The position numbers and the translations under genes are program-made. A stretch of 5,530 nucleotides of DNA from CBDHHC01 sp050633205 (GTDB lineage: Bacteria > Pseudomonadota > Alphaproteobacteria > Rhizobiales > CBDHHC01): contig JBOEGA010000190.1 in NCBI GenBank assembly GCA_050633205.1, positions 1-5,530 of the forward strand, given 5' to 3'. The notes under the pieces were generated by a model. That model saw only the letters and a program-made list of their open reading frames with translations, was not told the origin of the DNA and searched no databases. Shown piece after piece: positions 1 to 4,536 of this stretch. Positions within the stretch are counted from its first letter, which is position 1, and each line of letters opens with the position of its first letter.

Positions 1-282
1 AAAAGTCACATCTCCTTCAATCACTGGCGCAAAACTGATTTTATAGAACGGCTCTTTAAACGCCTCAATTGCTCCCAGCAAAATAAACAGCAGGGCTATT
101 CGCAGGAAAATAGCAATACCAATGCCCCATTTCCGTGTTGTAGACTGATGTTCAGGAGCAACCCGGCGAGATTCAATTGAGATATATAGAAGATTATCAA
201 AGCCAAGCACTGCCTGCAGTAAAATAAGCATAGCCAGTGTCAGCAGGTTAGGTAGAGTCAACAGACCCAGAATATAGTCCAT
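1..282 (-). CDS. TerC family integral membrane protein (partial, N-terminal 94 residues)
   Basis: The gene reads leftward from an ATG at 282-280 and runs off the window edge, so only 94 residues are visible; complete TerC-family proteins are usually more than 200 residues. Two hydrophobic stretches are seen (about residues 4-26 and 53-72). The first ends in the family hallmark VLGFDNLLYISIESRR (residues 25-40), matching the usual G-x-DN motif with a membrane-embedded Asp (D29). The second carries the conserved LRIALL (60-65). The ATG is chosen because a purine-rich ribosome site (GGGGGA, plus-strand 290-295) lies 7 bases upstream. The family is known from tellurite-resistance clusters and from Mn2+ efflux and metalation of exported proteins (TerC, Alx); the substrate here cannot be told. 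No ter-operon partner is visible. The gene diverges from the barrel gene. Family call is firm, role is not. Confidence 0.87.
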   Translation of the reverse strand, partial: MDYILGLLTLPNLLTLAMLILLQAVLGFDNLLYISIESRRVAPEHQSTTRKWGIGIAIFLRIALLFILLGAIEAFKEPFYKISFAPVIEGDVTF

Positions 283-289
283 AGTTCAG

Positions 290-295
290 TCCCCC
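290..295 (-). promoter_or_regulatory. Ribosome binding site of the TerC-family gene
   Basis: On the minus strand GGGGGA lies 7 bases before the ATG at 282. It supports this start codon over internal methionines such as Met18. Confidence 0.6.
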
Positions 296-342
296 AGCGC
301 ATTTATCAAGGTGTTTTCAATAGGTTGAATTAGCACAAATCA

Positions 343-344
343 NN
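343..344. other. Unresolved bases (NN) in intergenic DNA
   Basis: Two N characters. The similar NN at 4171 is demonstrably not the true number of missing bases, so spacing across this point should not be trusted when mapping a TerC-gene promoter. Confidence 0.8.
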
Positions 345-608
345 CAACGAATCAATTTTACAGTCTGATTATGAAATGCCACCTTCATCAGAAAAAACAA
401 CTCGGCATGCCCTCCTTAGGAACCGGATTCCACGACTTTATTACTATCAGCAACTGTTCCCCTCAAATTAAAGCACCTCAATAACCTGAGAGGATAGTCA
501 CTTAAACTAAAAGAAAATTACAAAAAGAAAAATCTCCGTGAGAAGAGCTGTTTTATTAGTATGCCTCAAACAGATGCACTGATTATGCAATAATTAACCA
601 TAAACCAT

Positions 609-637
609 TTGAATATACCTCTGTATTTATCAATAAA
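609..637 (+). promoter_or_regulatory. Possible sigma70-type promoter of the barrel gene
   Basis: TTGAAT (609-614) and AATAAA (632-637) are separated by 17 bases, each matching four of six consensus positions. Transcription would start near 645 and leave a leader of about 30 bases before the GTG start. AT-rich DNA gives such matches easily, so this is only a candidate. Confidence 0.3.
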
Positions 638-660
638 GTCAGTAACAAATACAACAGATC

Positions 661-666
661 AAGAGG
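661..666 (+). promoter_or_regulatory. Ribosome binding site deciding a GTG start
   Basis: AAGAGG lies 7 bases before the GTG at 674. The peptide that follows is a well-formed signal peptide, so the non-ATG start is supported both by spacing and by the protein. Confidence 0.65.
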
Positions 667-673
667 CTGCCAG

Positions 674-3034
674 GTGGCAAATAAACAGATATCAGCAATT
701 GCGATAGGCGTTTCTACTGCCCTGCTCGCCAGTGCTGTATCTGCACAAACAGTTATATCAAACAAGCAGCGCGGGAAAACTTACGAGGACAGCCGGTCAC
801 GCCTTAAAGTCAATCGCCCCGGCTCAGGCTCCCTTGAAGATCTCGGCTATGTTATTTCTGACGGCATAATAGTAAGCCCCACAATCCGTACAGAAACAGG
901 CTATGACTCAAATGTCGACAATCTTTTTTCAGAACCGTCCTCGGCTTATGGCATAATAGACGGATCCGTAGTCCTTGGCTTCGTCAAACCTAATCAGGCC
1001 ACAACAATTGCCCTGAAAGGCAAACGTGTACAATTTGAAGGCCTTGACAGAAATGAACGTTGGGATGCAGGCATAAGCTTGGACACTTATAAAAAACTGG
1101 CATCAGGTCTGGAAATCAGCGCAGGAGCACTCCATCTCCATGACGCGGTAAGCTATACCACGAACGAATCTACAGCAGCCTATTACAAACTCCAGTACCA
1201 GAACCGTTTTCTTGAAACATATGCCAGCGGTGTAACAAACCAGATACGCTATTTGAGCCAGCAGGACATACCTTCCTCTATATCCTCTGCGGATCGCCCG
1301 TTTTATTTTAATTCAGAATATAATCACCATCGTTCTGAACAGACAGCAGGCATTCTTGTTCATAGAAGTTCAATACTAAGCCCATATATAGAAGGCGGCT
1401 TTGCATCCATAAACTATATTGATCAGAAAATAGCCGCCACCGTAAACAGAGACGCAAGGGAATATTGGGGAATAGCCGGAGTACGGGTGAACCTGATACC
1501 GGGCGTTCGTGCCGATATCGGATATCGTTACACCAGGCGGGACCTTGATGACACAACAGTATCCCGCTATGACACAGACTATCTTGATGCACGAATTAGC
1601 TGGGCACCTGTCAGTAACTTCAGAGCAAGCTACGAAGTTGATCACAAACTGGGAGAAGCAGCTGCTGCAAAGTCCCGGTTAAGCGAAATCACAACCCACA
1701 GCATACTCTTGCAATATAAAGCAACGCCAAGAACACAGTCCACCTTCAGAATCTACCAGAAGCGCTCTACAGATATAGGAGATGTCACATCTTTCCGGGA
1801 GCGCGGCTATCAGAGTGAAACAACATACGACATAAACAATAAAACACAGTTTTACTTCAACTCCCTCTGGTCTCAGGTCAAGGAAGAAGCAAGCCAGACA
1901 GGTTTTGAACATGTAAAGCTGGGTCTCGGCCTACGGGTAAAATATAATGGTGCACAAAGCCAGCCATGGCATTCCATATGGAATGAGCTGAAAGCCCTCC
2001 CCTTGGAGCGCAAATTGATAACCACGGAGATTGCATATAATTATATGGTTCTTCCAAGTATGGATATGGTGGCTATAACCGACCCGTTCCTTACCAGAAC
2101 CAGCGCTCATGGTGAAAATCATGATGGCCACATCGATGGTTATAAAATCTCCGTCAATCTGGGAGAGATGGCAGCTCCCGGCCTTTATGACGCTTCAACA
2201 CAAAAACTTGTCCTCAAAGGTTTCTATGGTCACTACAGCACTAAAGACACCACCACTTGTAACTACACCCTCGCTTATGATTGTGTATTCATCAATATCA
2301 CTGATGCAAATCTGGGAGATGACAATAATACCGGCGCTTTCGGCCGTCTGTTATCGACAACCAAACGTGCGGTTGATCACTGGGGTATATCTGTAGAAGC
2401 TCCTGTTATGCGTATATTGGCAACAGGCAGTCTGAAAGACAGCAGCCCCCGGAATATCAGATCTCCATGGAAATTTGGACTGGCTGTAAAAGGAATTGAG
2501 GAGAAAACTGACCTCTTCGCAATAGATACCAGCGTCCCGGATCCTGTAGATTATGACGAAACCCTGAGTACACATTATTGGGGAGTTTACGCCTCCTATC
2601 AGAAACGCCATCAACTCCGCAAGGATATACACCTTGACCTGACAGCCGAAGGCGGACTGTACTATGCGGATACCGACTACAAGGGTATTTATCTGGCATA
2701 TTACCCTGTAGGNNNNNNNNNNNNNNNNNNNNNNNNNNGTGTCTATGCCCTTGACCGGGGCAGAGCAGAAGACAGTTATCAGCAGGAAGCCTTTATAGGC
2801 TCTCTGAAAATGGACCTTACCAAAGATCTGGGCTGGGGTAACTTCAGCCTGTCCGGCCAGGCTGAATACTATTCCTACGCCCCTAAAATGCAATATAATG
2901 ACGATGACAAAGCAGGTGGCGGTATTCTGGATATAAATGGCAAGGATATCGGCACATCTATAGGTGATGGATATGCCTTCTCATTCTCCCTTGGAGGCCG
3001 TGTAAACATACCCCTTAACAACATTATCCAGTAA
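674..3034 (+). CDS. Large outer-membrane beta-barrel protein, BBP2_2-like N-terminal half
   Basis: The product is 786 residues from a GTG start. Residues 1-24 form a Sec signal peptide (basic K4, hydrophobic core, cleavage AVSA before Q25). From about residue 60 the chain is built of alternating amphipathic strands rich in Tyr, Arg and Asp. The motif TETGYDSNVDN (73-83) is typical of the putative beta-barrel porin 2 family (BBP2_2), whose members often sit in exopolysaccharide loci; this half runs to about residue 425. That family is usually about 400 residues, so the protein is nearly double length. The second half (about 448-786) also reads as barrel strands and carries the only two visible cysteines, C529 and C537, probably a loop disulfide. 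The last visible strand, YAFSFSLGGRVNIPL, lacks the usual terminal aromatic. Twenty-six Ns hide about residues 680-689 with the frame kept. No polysaccharide enzymes lie nearby. Barrel assignment is strong; function is unknown. Confidence 0.8.
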   Translation: MANKQISAIAIGVSTALLASAVSAQTVISNKQRGKTYEDSRSRLKVNRPGSGSLEDLGYVISDGIIVSPTIRTETGYDSNVDNLFSEPSSAYGIIDGSVVLGFVKPNQATTIALKGKRVQFEGLDRNERWDAGISLDTYKKLASGLEISAGALHLHDAVSYTTNESTAAYYKLQYQNRFLETYASGVTNQIRYLSQQDIPSSISSADRPFYFNSEYNHHRSEQTAGILVHRSSILSPYIEGGFASINYIDQKIAATVNRDAREYWGIAGVRVNLIPGVRADIGYRYTRRDLDDTTVSRYDTDYLDARISWAPVSNFRASYEVDHKLGEAAAAKSRLSEITTHSILLQYKATPRTQSTFRIYQKRSTDIGDVTSFRERGYQSETTYDINNKTQFYFNSLWSQVKEEASQTGFEHVKLGLGLRVKYNGAQSQPWHSIWNELKALPLERKLITTEIAYNYMVLPSMDMVAITDPFLTRTSAHGENHDGHIDGYKISVNLGEMAAPGLYDASTQKLVLKGFYGHYSTKDTTTCNYTLAYDCVFINITDANLGDDNNTGAFGRLLSTTKRAVDHWGISVEAPVMRILATGSLKDSSPRNIRSPWKFGLAVKGIEEKTDLFAIDTSVPDPVDYDETLSTHYWGVYASYQKRHQLRKDIHLDLTAEGGLYYADTDYKGIYLAYYPVXXXXXXXXXXVYALDRGRAEDSYQQEAFIGSLKMDLTKDLGWGNFSLSGQAEYYSYAPKMQYNDDDKAGGGILDINGKDIGTSIGDGYAFSFSLGGRVNIPLNNIIQ
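2713..2738. other. Run of 26 N inside the barrel gene
   Basis: Sequence is missing within the C-terminal barrel half, at about residues 680-689. Both flanks are open in the same frame, so the gene is intact as drawn, but the true missing length is not known. Confidence 0.9.
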
Positions 3035-3166
3035 TCCTCTCTTCTCCCATTCCGTATGGCAAACAACTCCTTAATAAAACTGACCGATTTCAGGTCATTC
3101 AGGTAGCAAAACAAAGCAATATTGTTTCTATTTGAAGATTAACTTTCCTTGTTATTACTAACAAAC

Positions 3167-3194
3167 GAATAGAATTGAAAATAAAATTCTATTC
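3167..3194. repeat. Perfect 10-bp inverted repeat upstream of the first small exported-protein gene
   Basis: GAATAGAATT (3167-3176) and AATTCTATTC (3185-3194) are exact reverse complements separated by 8 bases. The element ends 44 bases before the ATG at 3239. It could be a dimeric-regulator operator or, if transcribed, a leader hairpin. It overlaps the candidate -35 box at 3175-3180. It is not a terminator: no T tract follows. Confidence 0.6.
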
Positions 3195-3202
3195 AGTACA
3201 TT
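3175..3202 (+). promoter_or_regulatory. Possible promoter of the first small exported-protein gene
   Basis: TTGAAA (3175-3180) and TACATT (3197-3202) are separated by 16 bases, giving a predicted start near 3209 and a leader of about 30 bases. The -35 box falls inside the inverted repeat, which would suit repression or activation at that site. It is a consensus-only guess in AT-rich DNA. Confidence 0.3.
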
Positions 3203-3226
3203 AGTGACCATCAAGTTTATTGTTAT

Positions 3227-3230
3227 GGAG
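3227..3230 (+). promoter_or_regulatory. Ribosome binding site of the first small exported-protein gene
   Basis: GGAG is placed 8 bases before the ATG at 3239 and fixes the start of a chain that opens directly with a signal peptide. Confidence 0.65.
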
Positions 3231-3238
3231 TTATCAAA

Positions 3239-3610
3239 ATGAAATTCGCAGCACGTATCGCAATCGCATCTACAGTAGCACTTACACTATCAGCAGGCAC
3301 TGCATTCGCATTTGGCCACAACCACCACTTTGGCGGATCAGCAAAATATCTTGCAGGTAACGTTTCCGGCGCAACTGGCCATGTTAATGGTTCCGCCCAA
3401 TACGGCAGCAAAGGCTATATCAATTCAACAAATTCTTCTGAGCAGTACAACAGCACTTACCGCTCTGAAAGACCAGGCTTCACAAAAATCGGTGGCGAGT
3501 CAGGTGCAATCAACCAGATCTCTACAAACTGGAAAAATGTTAAAAGCCTGAATATACAAAGCAACTCCGGCGCTTTCGGTGCATCTGGCATCACAAACAA
3601 ACGCTACTAA
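3239..3610 (+). CDS. Small exported protein of unknown function, Gly/Ser/Asn-rich
   Basis: I do not recognise this 123-residue protein. Residues 1-24 are a clear signal peptide (MKFAAR basic end, hydrophobic core, cleavage at AFA before F25). The mature chain opens with FGHNHHFGG, a short His cluster in a Gly/Phe setting, and is then low-complexity, rich in Gly, Ser, Asn and Tyr, with no cysteine and no further membrane segment. GSAKY (33-37) and GSAQY (51-55) recur 18 residues apart, suggesting weak internal repetition. The start is supported by GGAG 8 bases upstream. It has its own candidate promoter and inverted repeat, and is followed by a hairpin and a strong terminator, so it is probably a single-gene transcript. 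The layout of the first 70 residues resembles the next gene's product. A role as a surface, matrix or fibre subunit is possible but is inference only; curlin consensus repeats are not visible. Confidence 0.82.
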   Translation: MKFAARIAIASTVALTLSAGTAFAFGHNHHFGGSAKYLAGNVSGATGHVNGSAQYGSKGYINSTNSSEQYNSTYRSERPGFTKIGGESGAINQISTNWKNVKSLNIQSNSGAFGASGITNKRY

Positions 3611-3635
3611 TAATAGCGGAATGGCGGAATCCCCC

Positions 3636-3667
3636 GTCAGAATCTGAGTGCCCCCTCATATTCTGAT
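3636..3667 (+). other. Imperfect hairpin just after the first small gene
   Basis: TCAGAAT (3637-3643) pairs with ATTCTGA (3660-3666), extended outward by one G-U pair and inward, after a C/T mismatch, by TGAG (3645-3648) with CTCA (3655-3658), around the six-base loop TGCCCC. It begins 25 bases after the stop codon and has no T tract. It may shield the mRNA 3' end upstream of the terminator. Confidence 0.5.
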
Positions 3668-3705
3668 CTTCCCCATAATAACCATAAACAATAACAATAA
3701 ACTCC

Positions 3706-3736
3706 AGGCTGTAGCGTTCGCGCTGCGGCCTTTTTT
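3706..3736 (+). terminator. Strong Rho-independent terminator with UUCG tetraloop
   Basis: The arms AGGCTGTAGCG (3706-3716) and CGCTGCGGCCT (3721-3731) pair over 11 bp with two G-U pairs, closing on a TTCG loop (3717-3720). They are followed by an unbroken T tract (3731-3736). This ends transcription of the first small gene and argues that the second has its own promoter. Confidence 0.9.
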
Positions 3737-3837
3737 GTTTGTATTTCAGCAAATTAACCCTAACAGCAACGTCAAGACTACACCATCTGAAACTGGCCCG
3801 AAACTTGGAACAATCCCTAACAGATGTCCCGTTTTGG

Positions 3838-3844
3838 AAAAGGA
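3838..3844 (+). promoter_or_regulatory. Ribosome binding site of the second small exported-protein gene
   Basis: AAAAGGA lies 9 bases before the ATG at 3854. It favours that start over the in-frame ATG at 3824, which has no good ribosome site and would add ten residues in front of the signal peptide. Confidence 0.55.
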
Positions 3845-3853
3845 TTTAGAGTA

Positions 3854-4415
3854 ATGGCGTACAGATTTTCAAAAATAGCAGCAACTGCAGTCACAGCATT
3901 GATCACATTCACCGCTACAGCATCAGCCGGAGGTTTCGGAAATGGCTTTGGGGCACCAATGGGAGGTGGAGTATCGGCAAAGGCTCTGGCAAATAACTAC
4001 GCACATGTCAGTTCGGCTTCGGGACAGGTTAGAACAAACAACTATGCCAAAGTAGGTCAGTATTCCATCAACAACGGTGAAATCCTGAAAGGTTTTGCTG
4101 AAGCAGGAAACAGGGTAGACATAGAGGTTACAGGAAATATCAAGGTCAATCAGAAAAGCACTGCCAGAACNNAAAATACACATCAAAGGCAAAAACATGC
4201 TTGCCAAAGCCTACGCACAGAATAGCCTGAAAGTATATGTGGATGGTAAGCTGTCCTTCGAAAATGAAGAATATTCATACGCTATGGGCCGTTTCACCCC
4301 GTTGGGAACTCAGATGAAAGCAGGGGCCACAAGTCATAACAAGCTGGAAGCCAAAGGTCTCATACGCCTGAATACTGGCCAGATCGTCTCCAGCACTGGC
4401 CAGGTTGGTCAATAA
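3854..4415 (+). CDS. Small exported repeat-rich protein of unknown function, interrupted by NN
   Basis: I do not recognise this protein. Two open segments, 3854-4170 and 4173-4415, join into one gene of about 186 residues if the NN at 4171-4172 stands for one base (or 4, 7 and so on); as written it shifts the frame. Residues 1-25 are a signal peptide cleaved at ATASA before GGFGNGFG. A Gly-rich linker follows, then NNYAHV (47-52) and NNYAKV (62-67). From there short beta-like strands recur around a central Gly: IEVTGNIKV (90-98), IHIKGKNML (108-116), VYVDGKLSF (127-135), LEAKGLIRL (164-172). Glycines at 57, 75, 94, 112, 131, 151 and 168 are 17-20 apart, as in a beta-solenoid or amyloid-like repeat. 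The tail repeats TGQ(I/V). The N-terminus resembles the preceding gene's product. The strong upstream terminator implies separate transcription. Surface or matrix role is inference. Confidence 0.78.
4171..4172. other. NN assembly gap that falsely splits the second small gene
   Basis: Upstream coding frame and downstream coding frame differ by one base across the NN. Both flanks look like the same protein (beta-rich, Gly-centred repeats on both sides), so the NN is a placeholder for a missing length of 1 modulo 3 and not a real frameshift. Confidence 0.75.
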
Positions 4416-4446
4416 TACGCTGTTTCTCTAAAAACGGACTTCTGGT

Positions 4447-4477
4447 GGGCAAGGTACAGAAATATCTTGCCCTTGCC
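4447..4477 (+). terminator. Probable terminator hairpin after the second small gene
   Basis: GGGCAAG (4447-4453) pairs exactly with CTTGCCC (4466-4472), extendable inward by a G-U and a U-A pair. Because CTTGCC is repeated in tandem, GGCAAGG (4448-4454) can alternatively pair with CCTTGCC (4471-4477). The sequence after it, TTCTTTG, is only a weak T tract. The position, 31 bases after the stop and before matB, fits a terminator. Confidence 0.5.
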
Positions 4478-4525
4478 TTCTTTGCCGGACAATAATGCGC
4501 ACAAATCTAAAAATAAAACACTTGT

Positions 4526-4529
4526 GAGG
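4526..4529 (+). promoter_or_regulatory. Ribosome binding site deciding the GTG start of matB
   Basis: GAGG is 7 bases before the GTG at 4537. The nearby ATG at 4532 is out of frame with the MatB sequence, so GTG is the start. Confidence 0.65.
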
Positions 4530-4536
4530 TTATGCC

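Larger units (their letters stand above)
283..673. other. Divergent intergenic region, 391 bp
   Basis: This AT-rich stretch separates the leftward TerC-family gene from the rightward barrel gene and should hold both promoters. No convincing coding sequence is seen; short minus-strand reading near 583-765 overlaps the signal peptide of the barrel gene and has no ribosome site. An NN at 343-344 marks an unresolved base count. A modest imperfect hairpin is present at 364-392 (4-bp and 5-bp stems separated by a 3-base bulge), without a T tract in the right place for a terminator in either direction. No tRNA, CRISPR or transposon end is visible. Confidence 0.6.
3035..3238. other. Intergenic region, 204 bp, no clear terminator for the barrel gene
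   Basis: A 5-bp hairpin (TGACC 3081-3085 with GGTCA 3093-3097) follows the barrel gene but has no T tract, so it is not a credible intrinsic terminator. The right half is strongly AT-rich and contains the inverted repeat listed separately. No gene is seen. Confidence 0.5.

Noticed and set aside
364..392. Imperfect inverted repeat in the divergent intergenic region
   Set aside because: The stem is broken by a 3-base bulge and no T tract follows in either direction, so neither a terminator nor a clear operator can be supported.
583..765. 60-codon minus-strand reading across the barrel gene start
   Set aside because: It overlaps the GTG, ribosome site and signal peptide of a well-supported gene and shows no ribosome site of its own.
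1308..1912. Several overlapping minus-strand open readings within the barrel gene
   Set aside because: Cys- and Trp-rich implausible compositions without start signals; they are antisense shadows of the barrel coding frame.
2351..2893. 180-codon open reading on the minus strand opposite the barrel gene
   Set aside because: It passes through the N run, has no ribosome site or recognisable product, and mirrors a strongly supported plus-strand coding region.
3758..3823. Direct repeat CCCTAACAG at 3758-3766 and 3815-3823
   Set aside because: A single 9-bp repeat pair in a 240-bp spacer can arise by chance and no further copy is seen.
3824..3853. In-frame upstream ATG extending the second small protein by ten residues
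   Set aside because: The ATG at 3854 has the better-placed AAAAGGA and gives a compact signal peptide; the longer form cannot be fully excluded.
3648..3854. 68-codon plus-strand reading between the two small genes
   Set aside because: It runs straight through the intrinsic terminator hairpin and T tract, has no ribosome site and encodes low-complexity sequence.
3239..4415. Curlin (CsgA/CsgB) identity for the small proteins
   Set aside because: The regular Ser, Gln, Gly, Asn spacing of curlin repeats is not visible; only a general resemblance in size, export and repetitiveness remains.
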